From Viridibacterium sediminicola (GTDB taxonomy: Bacteria; Pseudomonadota; Gammaproteobacteria; Burkholderiales; Rhodocyclaceae): 64,000 bases of DNA. The DNA is taken from positions 310,001 through 374,000 of the forward strand of contig NZ_JBDIVE010000003.1 in NCBI RefSeq assembly GCF_039631295.1, read 5' to 3'. The notes under the pieces are model-generated. The model made no database searches and was not told the origin of the DNA. It saw nothing but the letters and a program-made list of their open reading frames with translations. Both the position numbers and the translations under genes were made by a program. Shown here in pieces: positions 18,601 to 26,034 of this stretch (position 1 is the first letter of the stretch; each line of letters opens with the position of its first letter).

Positions 18601-19032
18601 GTCGGGGAAGAACAGTTCGGAGGCTTGCGGGGCATCTTCACCGCGGGCGATGACCAGTTCGCGATAGGCCGGGAACAGGCGCAGCGGCTTGTGCTCGGCG
18701 CCGGCGATCAGTTCGCTGAGGTAATTGGCGAGCACCGCCAGGCTGCGCTTGGCGAGCTGGAGCTGTTCGCTGGAGGGCGCGTCTTCGGCACCGGCCAGCG
18801 CCGAGAGCAGCTTGTCGATGGCTTCGGAGAACTGCGCCACGCCGTCGAGGCCGACCACGGCGAGGGCGCCGCTGGCCTGGTGCACGTGGTTCTGCGCAAA
18901 GCGCAGCGGTTCGCGCTGTCCGGGTTGCGCCAGCGCTTCGTCGAGGCTGGCCGTGGCACGGCCCAAGGCCGCGTCCAGCTCTGCTTTGACCCAGCTCAGC
19001 GGTCCAATATCGAAATCGGTCACTTGACTCAT
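12643..19032 (-). CDS. chpA: ChpA/PilL hybrid chemosensory histidine kinase of the type IV pilus system
   Basis: ChpA is the CheA-like kinase that receives PilJ signals and phosphorylates PilG and PilH to control twitching motility. At 2129 residues it has: degenerate N-terminal phosphotransfer regions (a candidate His at H51 in HVHQASGAL); three HTLxG-type Hpt domains with H716 (FHTLKGSSRM), H1188 (AHTLGGISG) and H1400 (MHTLKGSARM); the CheA dimer/ATPase core with the N-box HLLRNAIAHG (N1718), DDGHGLDY and GRGIGMDV; a CheW-like domain at about 1860-1995; and a C-terminal receiver with phosphoacceptor D2056. Acidic repetitive linkers join the Hpt domains (about 770-1130 and 1240-1370). Start is ATG 19032 with GAGGAAC just upstream; an ATG six codons earlier is less likely. 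It follows pilJ by 50 bases. Confidence 0.95.
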   Translation of the reverse strand: MSQVTDFDIGPLSWVKAELDAALGRATASLDEALAQPGQREPLRFAQNHVHQASGALAVVGLDGVAQFSEAIDKLLSALAGAEDAPSSEQLQLAKRSLAVLANYLSELIAGAEHKPLRLFPAYRELVIARGEDAPQASELFFPDISVRPQLDARETVTSANPAHDLRVLRGRFEKGLLQWLRQPHSRAGAEEMLRAVQGIERIQSQPATRAFWWASIAFFEGLAEGVIAVERSTQRLCRRIDTQMRRIIEGSQVVAERLVRDVLYFVATANVSTPHAQSVREVYKLAAALPTPDQEISSTLRQPLILRAQEALEACKDAWNRFSAGAAIALPQFQDQLDELLKRVQALNMPLIEPLLGSMSRVGSWLRDDPLRQNEAVSMELATGLLIAEHAIQSPAYDKSLLQRQVDMLSTIYDIRSKGGRPPAMDASLFGDASTRAQERLFFNQLAREIQTNLGQIEQALDAFFRAPEQRDSLAALAAPLKQVEGALSMLGENRAAQLVGESAAQIRQFSIQNTPPEREACDSLAHNLSALGFYVEALRNGPARLDDFLDPSGRFAAEAAKDAASGTVEAQLLRESRETQSLVEALRDEPENSALREQLVSNLEAIRDDAHLLADRNLEQQASDVIADLKAGGSVSSSHIQEALSAVASPAAPQHSEEAERLMQVSVEELDAELLEIFLEEAQEVLANQSAQRAIAAREPHNHEALVTIRRGFHTLKGSSRMVGLEAFSEAARQVEMTMNRWLQLEKDTTIDLLSLIDAGVANFGAWVEQLKSGGSAWRDAKALIEHAQALLASLDPAPDEAYLPNTLTPTRPPHPERAVAEDPATAQSGASLADESLDPLSQAEGLLSLPELPESAPDSAAEHYDSSLEASHIHDMPHVGELGQDSELMLEPLSEFDLTATELEDLPGETSANGEEDALFTGTDLDLDLDPGVEPPPAAEEAPAEEELDLAASLLNDSLLQLQDEHDARPAETAALDELDLTATSLEDLLDEIPAETQPTTSLETEAESGSEAASEVEIELDSLLLPDTATPEEAQAETDLSSTALDDLLHIPETGPAHSIEALGEVPPAASVPDSAADHYPEPVLEPALEEVSIEDDDEDIGLPVINLESAAVPPSQHETEPEPFPESIPDSDVQIGGSTLSRGLYELYLNESAQHLASLRADQQQRLADPTLPPSKDAVRAAHTLGGISGTTRFEAPHLLGKALEHCLHRFNEAQVAPDAAQEAVIDAAIGALEVMRDEIAAQLMPYVMSDLASQLDSLQAHLPEPASDWLGLADGDLAEEALADEVVTEPAFTEPAFTEPALDATPEPQAEHDAALSELPATSAIEAEAALQAELGSAAQEDEILVSDELDEQLLPIFFEEADELSAEIGDALRQLRSDPLNEEPRNALARLMHTLKGSARMAGAMRLGEAVHRLESRLEAAGANSSDALIDELENGFDQVGNILRALRDPNAAVAASALPESSTDTLVTGDERIPEASPAAEAEAPNSVPAPRSDADIPAVLRAAPPADTPEAPATPRALVRVRADLVDRFVNEAGEISIARTRVEGEMRTLRRSLLDLTENVIRLRNQLREVEISAESQMQSRIAAAESQHANFDPLEFDRFTRLQELTRMMAESVGDVTTIQQTLLRNLDGADSALHAQGRLSRDLQQALMGVRMVPFNDVVDRLYRVVRQSAREMDKRANLDIIGGNIEIDRGVLDKMVAPIEHLLRNAIAHGIESPAERLAAGKPETGQITLKLSQLSNEIALEMADDGHGLDYQRIAARARSSGLLGADEEVSENRLTQMIFEPGFSTAEQVTGLAGRGIGMDVVKNEALSVGGRIDVSSTPGQGARFLIHLPLTLAVTQALLVRVGARTYAIPSNMVEQAIEVKEDVLNAYRSQGYAEWKGQRYPVRYLPRLLGDTESQPETKRFHWVLLLRAGNDQLGLYIDALLGNQEIIVKNAGPQFVRLHGYTGATVLPNGEISLILNPVVLAGRQGGSTLDSDLQSQQASEVSTAYTPIIMVVDDSLTVRKITSRLLEREGYKVITAKDGVDALEQLTETLPDVMLLDIEMPRMDGFDLARNIRGDARLRHLPLIMITSRMADKHRNYAMEIGVNHYLGKPYQEDQLLGLIDEFVTAAHRR

Positions 19033-19082
19033 CTGTTCCTCTCGGAGCACTTCAGGCCCGCAGGCTTATTTCACTGCCGCTC

Positions 19083-21296
19083 TCAGACCTTGAAGCCGGA
19101 GACCGAGCCCTTCAGTTCAACCGCCAGATCGGCCAGCTGCCCGATCGACAAGGCCGATTGCTGGGTGCCACGGGTGGTCTGTTCGGTAATGGCGAGAATC
19201 TCGCGCATCGACTCGGACACCTCGGTCGCCACCGAGGCCTGCTTTTGCGTGTCGGCCGAGATGCGTTCAACCAGGGTGGCCATTTCCACCGACACGTCGC
19301 CGATCTCACCGAGCGCCTGACCGGCGGCGTCGGAGAGCTTGGCGCCTTCGACCACACCGCGGGTCGAGTTTTCCATAGCGGCCACGGCGTCCTGCGTGTC
19401 GGTCTGAATCGTCTTCACAATCGCGGCGATCTGCTTCGTCGCTTCGGCCGAGCGTTCTGCAAGGCGCTGCACTTCTTCGGCAACGACCGTGAAACCGCGG
19501 CCGGCTTCACCGGCGGAGGCGGCCTGGATGGCGGCGTTGAGTGCCAGCACGTTGGTCTGTTCGGTAATGTCCGAGATCAGTTCCACGATTTCGCCGATCT
19601 CCTGCGAGGATTCGCCGAGGCGCTTGATGCGCTTGGAGGTTTCCTGGATCTGCTCGCGGATTTCGTTCATGCCGGAGATCGAGTCCTGCACGGCCGTGGT
19701 GCCCTTGCGTGCGGCTTCCAGCGAGCGGCGCGCCACCTGCGCGGTCTGCAAGGCGCTGCTCGATACGGTACTGATCTGGCGCGCCATTTCCTGAATCTGT
19801 GCGCCGGCATGCTGGATGTTGCGCGATTGCCGCTCGGAGGCGTCGAGCAGTTCGCCCGACATGCGCTGCGCGGATTCGGTGGCTTGCGTCACGCGGTTGG
19901 CAGCGTCGTTGATGCGGCGGACTAGCACCGAGAGTTCTTCAATCGTGTAGTTCACCGAGTCGGCGATGGCGCCGGTCACGTCTTCGGTCACTGTCGCGCG
20001 GATCGTCAAGTCACCGTCAGCAAGGTCGCCCATTTCATTCATCAGGCGCAAGATGGCCTGCTGGGTGCTGTTCTTTTCGCTTTCAGCCGAGGCGCGCTGT
20101 TGTTCAGCTTCCTCGCGGCGCTTGGACATGTCGTCGCGATAGACGATACCCATATAGACCAGGACCAGCAGGGCCAGCACGGCCAGCACGATGATCAGGA
20201 AGATCTGCAGCGTCGCACCGGTATAGGCATGGCGATAGGCTTCGGCCAGCGCATTGGCGGCGTCGAGCAGGGGGACGGAGTCCTTGAAGATCTGCAGACC
20301 GGCACGCTTGGCTTGCACCATCGGCTGCACGTTCGACAGGATGCCGCCGACGGCCAGCTGGTGGCGGGCTGCAAACTTGCCCAGGCCGGCGAGCTTTTCC
20401 TGCATGTCGGCATTGCCGCTGCCGCTCATGTGGCTGAGTTCTTCGAGACGCTGGGCGAGGGTGTTGGAGTCCTTGCCGAGCAGGAACACGATTTCCGGAT
20501 CGACTGCTTCAGAGGCTTGCAGCGCATTGGCGTTCTTGGCCATGCGCTGGGTGAGCATCACCACCTCGTTGGCGGTGGCGATCTCGGCGGACGGCGCACC
20601 CAGCTGCAGCTTGAGGGCGGCCACCTGCTGCGCGTAGTCGAGCAGCTCGGCGTTGTTGGCATTGATGATGTCGACCGCGCCACCGAGGCGCGTGATGCTG
20701 ATCTGCTGGCTGGTCAGCTGTTCGGCGTTCTTGCTGACCTTGTCCCACAGTGCAGTGAGGTCATCGAGCGCTTTCTGGGCCGAGCGCGGGCTGCGCTGCA
20801 CGCTGACGCCATCGACCTCGCCGCCGTTGGTGACCGCTTGCAGCAAGTCGGCAAAGCGGTTGCGCGATTCCTTCAGTTCGGTAAAGCCCGAGCCGCCGCG
20901 TGCGCCGCTGGCCTGGATCGAGGCGCCTTCGCGTGAGCCGCCGGTCACGGTGATCTGTGCTGCCTTGGCGAGCACCTGGGATTGCGTACCCATCTGCGTG
21001 GCGGCGGACACGAAGGCCGTGCCCTGTCCGGCCGCGCGGATCTGGAAAATCATCAGCACCACGGCGGCAACGGTCAGCGCACCGAAGATCAGACCCAGGG
21101 TCCGCAGCTGCTCACCGACCGGCTTCTCGGCCAGCCATTGCAGCCAGGGCAGACGCGCACGCGCGCCCGTCGCGGCGCTGGCGCCATGGTCCATCTCGGT
21201 GGCGCGGTCCAGGATGGTGCTTTCCTGGCCGGACTCGGTGACACCGTCGAGCTCGTCAGCGCGCTTGAAGCGTTCGAAGAATTTCTTAAGTCTCAT
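19083..21296 (-). CDS. pilJ: PilJ, methyl-accepting chemoreceptor of the pilus chemosensory system
   Basis: PilJ is the inner-membrane receptor that feeds the ChpA kinase. The 737-residue protein has a cytoplasmic N-terminal tail of about 60 residues, a first membrane helix at about 66-88, a periplasmic helical region of about 260 residues (PilJ-type sensor), a second membrane helix at about 355-380, a HAMP-like region and a C-terminal coiled-coil signalling domain. The conserved tip is at about 570-610 (EQTNVLALNAAIQAASAGE, EEVQRLAERS). The ribosome site CCGGAG precedes the ATG. Gene order pilG-pilH-pilI-pilJ-chpA supports the name; the pilK methyltransferase gene found in Pseudomonas is not between pilJ and chpA. 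Confidence 0.95.
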   Translation of the reverse strand: MRLKKFFERFKRADELDGVTESGQESTILDRATEMDHGASAATGARARLPWLQWLAEKPVGEQLRTLGLIFGALTVAAVVLMIFQIRAAGQGTAFVSAATQMGTQSQVLAKAAQITVTGGSREGASIQASGARGGSGFTELKESRNRFADLLQAVTNGGEVDGVSVQRSPRSAQKALDDLTALWDKVSKNAEQLTSQQISITRLGGAVDIINANNAELLDYAQQVAALKLQLGAPSAEIATANEVVMLTQRMAKNANALQASEAVDPEIVFLLGKDSNTLAQRLEELSHMSGSGNADMQEKLAGLGKFAARHQLAVGGILSNVQPMVQAKRAGLQIFKDSVPLLDAANALAEAYRHAYTGATLQIFLIIVLAVLALLVLVYMGIVYRDDMSKRREEAEQQRASAESEKNSTQQAILRLMNEMGDLADGDLTIRATVTEDVTGAIADSVNYTIEELSVLVRRINDAANRVTQATESAQRMSGELLDASERQSRNIQHAGAQIQEMARQISTVSSSALQTAQVARRSLEAARKGTTAVQDSISGMNEIREQIQETSKRIKRLGESSQEIGEIVELISDITEQTNVLALNAAIQAASAGEAGRGFTVVAEEVQRLAERSAEATKQIAAIVKTIQTDTQDAVAAMENSTRGVVEGAKLSDAAGQALGEIGDVSVEMATLVERISADTQKQASVATEVSESMREILAITEQTTRGTQQSALSIGQLADLAVELKGSVSGFKV

Positions 21297-21370
21297 GCTG
21301 TTACTCCGGTCATGCCAGGGTAGTTGTTGTCATCCAAGCTGCTGAACGAGCGCTGTCTGGCTGCTTGCTG

Positions 21371-21886
21371 CTAATCGAGTGAGGCATCCAGGAAAAGACT
21401 GTCCGCCAACAGCGGGCGCACGCTGAGCTTGCGCCACAAACGGTTCTGCGAATCGCGTACGGCACCGCTGACCCAGCTGCGCTGATCCACGGTCTGGTCG
21501 TCGGCATCGAAATCTTCGGGGTTGCGCAGGCCCAGGGCGCGACTGACCAGCAGCGCGGTATTGACGCCATGCTTGGTGCCGATCAGCAGGATGCGCGCCT
21601 CGCCGGTCATCGGCGTCTGTCCTTCGCCGCAGTAGGCGGCGAAGTCGACCACGCTGTAGAGATTGCCGCGCACATTGGCCAGACCGCGGAACCAGTCGCG
21701 CGTCATCGGCACTGGCGTGAGGGTCGGCGTGATGATGATTTCCCCGGCTTCCGACAAATCGAGCAGCCAGTTGCTGCTGCCGGCGCTGACCGCCAGCAGG
21801 GCCGAGCGGCGGCCGCTGTGCTTGACCTCGGTGAGGCGTCTGGTCAGGTCTTGCTGAAATTCCCGCAGGCTTTGTCGTTTGGCCAT
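21371..21886 (-). CDS. pilI: PilI, CheW-like adaptor
   Basis: PilI couples the PilJ receptor to ChpA. The 171-residue protein is a single CheW-like domain: a helix at the start (SLREFQQDLTRRL), then the beta-barrel pattern with PMTRDWFRGLANVRGNLYSVVDF (residues about 58-80), which matches the receptor-binding CheW signature around the conserved NxRG. The end includes KLSVRPLLADSLFLD. It sits between pilH and pilJ, 42 and 74 bases away, in the same orientation. No unusual feature. Confidence 0.93.
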   Translation of the reverse strand: MAKRQSLREFQQDLTRRLTEVKHSGRRSALLAVSAGSSNWLLDLSEAGEIIITPTLTPVPMTRDWFRGLANVRGNLYSVVDFAAYCGEGQTPMTGEARILLIGTKHGVNTALLVSRALGLRNPEDFDADDQTVDQRSWVSGAVRDSQNRLWRKLSVRPLLADSLFLDASLD

Positions 21887-21928
21887 CTTCTCTATGTTCT
21901 CGGGGAATGTGTGCAGCGCCTTGCTTGC

Positions 21929-22294
21929 TTAACCGATGGAGGAGATCTTGCGCAGCAGCTCGTCGTGGTTGATCGGCTTGACCATGTAGTCGAAGGCGCC
22001 TTGGCGCATGCCCCAGATCTTGTCGGTCTCCTGATCCTTGCTGGTGGTCATGATCACCGGGATGCTGCGCGTCTGTTCGTCGCGCGAGATGGTGCGGGTG
22101 GCCTGGTAGCCGTTGATGCCGGGCATCACCACATCCATCAGGATCAGGTCCGGCTGCTCGCTCTTGGCCTTGGCGACGCCTTCTTCGCCGTTTTCGGCGG
22201 TGACCACGGTAAAACCGTTGTGGCTGAGGAATTCGGTCAGCGCGAAGCGCTCCGTCGGAGAATCATCGACAACGAGAATTTTCTTGATCGGCAT
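21929..22294 (-). CDS. pilH: PilH, single-domain response regulator
   Basis: PilH is a CheY-like receiver that, in Pseudomonas, modulates pilus retraction and acts with PilG as a ChpA target. The 121-residue protein is just one receiver domain: IKKILVVDDSPTERFAL (acidic pair near residues 9-10), the phosphoacceptor Asp in DLILMDVVMPGINGY (about D52), the conserved Thr/Ser in IMTTSK and Lys in VKPI. A GAGGTAAG ribosome site precedes its ATG. It follows pilG by 15 bases. Confidence 0.93.
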   Translation of the reverse strand: MPIKKILVVDDSPTERFALTEFLSHNGFTVVTAENGEEGVAKAKSEQPDLILMDVVMPGINGYQATRTISRDEQTRSIPVIMTTSKDQETDKIWGMRQGAFDYMVKPINHDELLRKISSIG

Positions 22295-22309
22295 GATGCT
22301 TACCTCGGA

Positions 22310-22714
22310 TTACAGGCGCCCGCCGCGCAAGGCGGTGTGGGCGGAGACGGCCTTGAGCAGGCTGTCTTTGGTGAAAGGTTTGGTCAGATATTCGTCCGAA
22401 CCGACCATGCGGCCGCGCGCGCGGTCGAACAGGCCGTCCTTGGACGAGAGCATGATCACGGGGGTAGCGGCAAAGCGCGGGTTCTTCTTGATCAGCGCAC
22501 AGGTCTGGTAGCCATCCAGGCGCGGCATCATGATGTCGACGAAGATCAGGTCAGGGTGATGGTCGGCAATTTTCGACAGCGCATCGAAACCATCCTCGGC
22601 CAGCAAGACCTGATAGCCGGCTTGAGCCAGGAAGATTTCGGCGCTGCGACGAATCGTATTGCTGTCGTCGATGACCATCACTTTGACGCCACTGACGTCC
22701 GGTCCTTCTGCCAA
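22310..22714 (-). CDS. pilG: PilG, single-domain response regulator (TTG start)
   Basis: PilG is the CheY-like activator of pilus extension downstream of ChpA. The receiver domain is strongly conserved: VKVMVIDDSNTIRRSAE, IFVDIMMPRLDGYQTCALI (phosphoacceptor Asp), VIMLSSKDGLFDRARG and YLTKPFTKDSLL. The frame is open back to an ATG at 22789, but a TTG at 22712-22714 has an AGGAG ribosome site seven bases upstream and gives a 134-residue protein starting MAEGPDVSGVKVMVIDDS, close to the 135 residues of Pseudomonas PilG. I therefore prefer the TTG start. It heads the pilGHIJ-chpA series; rubredoxin lies 111 bases upstream in the same direction. Confidence 0.92.
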   Translation of the reverse strand: MAEGPDVSGVKVMVIDDSNTIRRSAEIFLAQAGYQVLLAEDGFDALSKIADHHPDLIFVDIMMPRLDGYQTCALIKKNPRFAATPVIMLSSKDGLFDRARGRMVGSDEYLTKPFTKDSLLKAVSAHTALRGGRL

Positions 22715-22825
22715 CGCGCTACTCCTCTTGTTGATCTGATCTGCCGCGGCCTGCTGCAGGCACAAAGTTTTCAAACAACCTTGCGGCATTTTGCCGCAAT
22801 GTCAGCGCTTTGGCCCGTACGTCTG

Positions 22826-23011
22826 TCAGATTTCCATCAATTCAAAATCATCCTTGCGGGCGCCACATTCGGGGCAGGTCCAGTTCGGCGGAACATCACT
22901 CCAGCGGGTTCCGGGGGGCAGACCCTCTTCGGGAGAGCCCGCTGCTTCGTCATAGATCCAGCCGCAGATCAGGCACATCCAAGTTTTGTAAGGCAAGGCA
23001 CTATCAGTCAT
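22826..23011 (-). CDS. rubA: Rubredoxin
   Basis: Rubredoxins are small iron proteins that carry single electrons. The 61-residue protein has the two Cys pairs that bind one iron: C13-x-x-C16-G and C46-P-x-C49-G, and the typical YDEAAGSPEEGLPPGTRW and KDDFE segments. Its electron partner is not in the window. It lies immediately upstream of pilG in the same direction, as often seen in betaproteobacteria, and is divergent from thiD; the gap 23012-23159 must hold promoters for both directions. Confidence 0.97.
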   Translation of the reverse strand: MTDSALPYKTWMCLICGWIYDEAAGSPEEGLPPGTRWSDVPPNWTCPECGARKDDFELMEI

Positions 23012-23159
23012 GAGGCGCTTAATCAGTTAAAATCGCGACGATCTTAGCGCATTTTTGTCAGGCGACATGCCGCAGTGCATCGGCATTTACCCGTCAATTG
23101 TCCTGTATTTGCGTTGCCTTGCGACGCTTTCCTCGTTCCCTGTCCTGATCTTCATCAAT

Positions 23160-23969
23160 ATGCCCACGCCCAAGCCTCCGGTTGTTTTGTCCTTTGCCGC
23201 CTTTGATCCGACTGGAGGCGCAGGGGTACAGGCGGATATCCTGACCATCGCCGCGCTCGGTGCCCATCCGCTGTCGGTGCTGACCGGCATGACCGTGCAG
23301 GACACGCGCGGGGTCGAGGAGATGCAGCCGGTCGATGATGACTGGGTGGTCGACCAGGCGCGCGTGCTGCTCGAAGACATCACCGTGCAGGCATTCAAGA
23401 TCGGCGTGCTCGGGAATGTCGAAAACGTGGCCGCGGTCGCCGAGGTGATTGCCGATTATCCGGATATCCCCGTGGTCTTCGATCCGGTGATCGCCTCCGG
23501 CCGTGGCGATCCGCTGGCCGACGAGGAAGTGCTCGCCGCGATGAGCGAACTGCTGCTGCCGCTGACCACCGTGCTCACCCCGAACAGCCTTGAAGCGCGC
23601 CGCCTGGTACAGGAAGAGGACGATGCCGACGACGATATGCCGCTCTCCGAGTGCGCGCGCTTTCTCGTCGAACTCGGCGCCAGCCATGTGCTGATTACCG
23701 GCACCCACGAGCAGGCGCCGCAAGTGGTGAACACCTTATATGGCAAGCATGGCGTGATCAGCACCGATGCCTGGGAACGCCTGCCGGGCAGCTACCACGG
23801 TTCCGGCTGCACCCTGGCCTCGGCCATCGCGGTGATGCTGGCGCGTGGCATGGATGTGCGCGAAGCCGTGCAGGCTGCGCAGCGCTACACCTGGGAGACG
23901 CTGGCGCACGCCATCCGTCCGGGCATGGGTCAAGCCATCCCCAACCGTTTCTACGCGCACAAGATCTGA
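23160..23969 (+). CDS. thiD: Hydroxymethylpyrimidine / phosphomethylpyrimidine kinase
   Basis: ThiD phosphorylates HMP and then HMP-P for thiamine synthesis. The 269-residue ribokinase-fold protein begins VVLSFAAFDPTGGAGVQADI, the substrate and ATP-binding start of this family, has VFDPVIASGRGDPL near residue 100, TPNSLEARRL near 140, and the anion-hole motif GSYHGSGCTLASAIAV near 205. The frame is open to 23055 but the ATG at 23160 gives the normal length. No TPP riboswitch was recognised upstream. thiE starts 2 bases after its stop. Confidence 0.95.
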   Translation: MPTPKPPVVLSFAAFDPTGGAGVQADILTIAALGAHPLSVLTGMTVQDTRGVEEMQPVDDDWVVDQARVLLEDITVQAFKIGVLGNVENVAAVAEVIADYPDIPVVFDPVIASGRGDPLADEEVLAAMSELLLPLTTVLTPNSLEARRLVQEEDDADDDMPLSECARFLVELGASHVLITGTHEQAPQVVNTLYGKHGVISTDAWERLPGSYHGSGCTLASAIAVMLARGMDVREAVQAAQRYTWETLAHAIRPGMGQAIPNRFYAHKI

Positions 23970-23971
23970 TC

Positions 23972-24586
23972 ATGCGCGGTCTCTATCTCGTCACGCCGGA
24001 CTGGGACGACACCGCGCGTCTGCTGGCCGCCACCGAGGCGGCCATCGAAGGCGGTGCAGTCTGTGTGCAGTACCGTCACAAAAGTGCCACGCGCGATCTG
24101 CGTCTGGCGCAGGCGCAGGCGCAAGCCTTGCGTACGCTGACCCGCAGGCTGGGCGTGCCCTTGCTGATTAATGATGATCTGCCGCTGGCGCAGCAGGTGG
24201 CCGCCGATGGCGTGCATCTGGGGCGCGAAGATGGCGAACTGGCGGCGGCGCGCGCCGTGCTGGGTGCGCAGGCGATCATCGGCGCGTCTTGTTACAACAG
24301 CCTTGAGCGTGCCCGTGCGGCGCAGGCTGCGGGCGCCAGCTATGTGGCCTTTGGCGCCATGTTCGCGTCGCCGACCAAGCCTGAAGCCGTCGCTGCACCG
24401 CTTGAACTGATCGCCCAGGCCAAGGCCGAACTGGGCTTGCCGGTGGCCTGCATCGGCGGCATCACGGCCGATAATGCACCGCTGCTGGTGGCGCAGGGCG
24501 CCGACTTGTTGGCGGTGATCACCGACATCTATGCTGCCTCCGCACCGCAAGCGCAGGCCGCACGATTCGCCGCACTCTACGCCTGA
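23972..24586 (+). CDS. thiE: Thiamine-phosphate synthase
   Basis: ThiE couples HMP-pyrophosphate with the thiazole phosphate to give thiamine phosphate. The 204-residue TIM barrel shows GGAVCVQYRHKSATRDLR (pyrophosphate-binding region, residues about 29-46), LLINDDLPLAQQVAADGVHLG, IGASCYNSLERARAA, the loop GAMFASPTKPEA and the C-terminal ACIGGITADNAP. The ATG at 23972 follows the thiD stop by 2 bases, so the pair is coupled. The longer open frame from 23651 overlaps thiD and is shadow. Confidence 0.95.
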   Translation: MRGLYLVTPDWDDTARLLAATEAAIEGGAVCVQYRHKSATRDLRLAQAQAQALRTLTRRLGVPLLINDDLPLAQQVAADGVHLGREDGELAAARAVLGAQAIIGASCYNSLERARAAQAAGASYVAFGAMFASPTKPEAVAAPLELIAQAKAELGLPVACIGGITADNAPLLVAQGADLLAVITDIYAASAPQAQAARFAALYA

Positions 24587-24618
24587 GCCCCACTCACCAC
24601 TCCCCACTCCCGACCACC

Positions 24619-25899
24619 ATGTCCCGTAACGAAGAACTCTTTGCCCGCGCCCAGCTGAGCATTCCCGGCGGCGTCAATTCGCCCGTACGCGCTTTCCGCT
24701 CGGTGGGCGGTACGCCGCGCTTCCTCGCACGTGCGCAAGGCGCCTATGTCTGGGATGCCGATGGCCAGCGCTACACCGACTACGTTGGCTCTTGGGGGCC
24801 GGCGATTCTCGGCCACGCGCATCCGCAAGTAGTCGAAGCAGTGCAGCGCGCTGCTGTTGATGGTTTGTCCTTCGGTGCGCCGACCGAGGGCGAGATCGAG
24901 ATGGCTGAGCTGCTCAAGACCTTGCTGCCGAGCATGGAAATGCTGCGTCTCGTTTCCTCCGGCACCGAGGCGACGATGAGTGCTATCCGTCTGGCGCGTG
25001 GTTTCACCGGGCGCGACGCGATCATCAAGTTCGAAGGCTGTTACCACGGCCATGCCGACAGCTTGCTGGTCAAGGCCGGCTCGGGCTTGCTGACTTTCGG
25101 CAATCCTTCATCGGGCGGCGTGCCGGCTGACTTTGCCAAGCACACCATCGTGCTCGACTACAACAATGCGACGCAGCTCGAAGAAGTCTTCGCTGCGCGT
25201 GGCAGCGAGATTGCCGCCGTCATCATCGAGCCGGTGGCCGGCAACATGAACCTCGTGCGCCCCTCGCAAGCCTATATGGATACGCTGCGTGCGCTGTGTA
25301 CCCAGCACGGTGCGGTGCTGATCTTCGACGAAGTGATGACCGGCTTTCGCGTCGGCATCACCGGCGTGCAAGGTCTCTACAACATCACGCCGGACCTCAC
25401 CACGCTGGGCAAGATCATCGGTGGCGGCATGCCGGTAGGCGCCTTTGGCGGGCGTCGCGAGATCATGGAAAAGATTGCGCCGCTCGGTTCGGTGTATCAA
25501 GCCGGCACCTTGTCCGGTAGCCCGGTGGCGGTGGCGGCGGGGCTTGCCACGCTGCGCCTGATCCAGCAGCCGGGCTTCTATGAAGCCTTGTCGGCGCGCA
25601 CTGCAGACTTCGTCAACGGCATTGCCGCTGTCGCGCGCAAACAGGGTCAGGCGTTCTCGGCACAGGCGGTCGGCGCGATGTTCGGCCTCTACTTCTCGGC
25701 CGAAGTGCCGCAGAGCTTTGCCGATGTCATGGCCAGCGACCGCGAGCGTTTCAACCGCTTCTTCCACCTCATGCTCGATGCCGGGCATTACCTCGCGCCT
25801 TCGGCTTTCGAAGCAGGCTTCGTCTCGGCGGCACACAGCGAGGCGGATATTGCCGCGACGATTGCTGCAGCGGACAGCGCATTCGCCCAACTGTCCTGA
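24619..25899 (+). CDS. hemL: Glutamate-1-semialdehyde 2,1-aminomutase
   Basis: HemL makes 5-aminolevulinate from glutamate-1-semialdehyde, the committed start of the C5 heme pathway. The 426-residue PLP enzyme has the start IPGGVNSPVRAFRSVGG, the phosphate-binding VSSGTEATMSAIRLAR segment, the DEVMTGFRV motif and the PLP-binding lysine K265 in TLGKIIGGGMPVGAFGG, the same number as in E. coli. It follows thiE by 32 bases and may share its transcript. Use of the C5 route, rather than an ALA synthase, fits beta- and gammaproteobacteria. Confidence 0.97.
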   Translation: MSRNEELFARAQLSIPGGVNSPVRAFRSVGGTPRFLARAQGAYVWDADGQRYTDYVGSWGPAILGHAHPQVVEAVQRAAVDGLSFGAPTEGEIEMAELLKTLLPSMEMLRLVSSGTEATMSAIRLARGFTGRDAIIKFEGCYHGHADSLLVKAGSGLLTFGNPSSGGVPADFAKHTIVLDYNNATQLEEVFAARGSEIAAVIIEPVAGNMNLVRPSQAYMDTLRALCTQHGAVLIFDEVMTGFRVGITGVQGLYNITPDLTTLGKIIGGGMPVGAFGGRREIMEKIAPLGSVYQAGTLSGSPVAVAAGLATLRLIQQPGFYEALSARTADFVNGIAAVARKQGQAFSAQAVGAMFGLYFSAEVPQSFADVMASDRERFNRFFHLMLDAGHYLAPSAFEAGFVSAAHSEADIAATIAAADSAFAQLS

Positions 25900-25960
25900 G
25901 CGCTGGGGCGCCAGACAACAGGCCGGGGCGTATGCCTCGATGCGCTTTGGTGAACGACAG

Positions 25961-26034
25961 AAGGTCCGCAAAGGGAAGCATGAATCGCTTTCTCTTTGCG
26001 GACCTTTGCTTTGTCTTCGCGTCCTTCGCGTCTA
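25961..26034. repeat. Palindromic intergenic repeat, copy A
   Basis: Inner inverted arms AAGGTCCGCAAAG (25961-25973) and CTTTGCGGACCTT (25994-26006) are followed by the outer half CTTCGCGTCCTTCGCGTC at 26015-26032. The left outer arm present in copies B and C is missing. The element fills the gap between the convergent genes hemL and glycerate kinase and touches the latter's stop, so it may act as a two-way terminator. Confidence 0.8.

Noticed and set aside
23012..23159. Possible TPP riboswitch before thiD
   Set aside because: The conserved CTGAGA and related TPP-aptamer blocks are not present in this gap.
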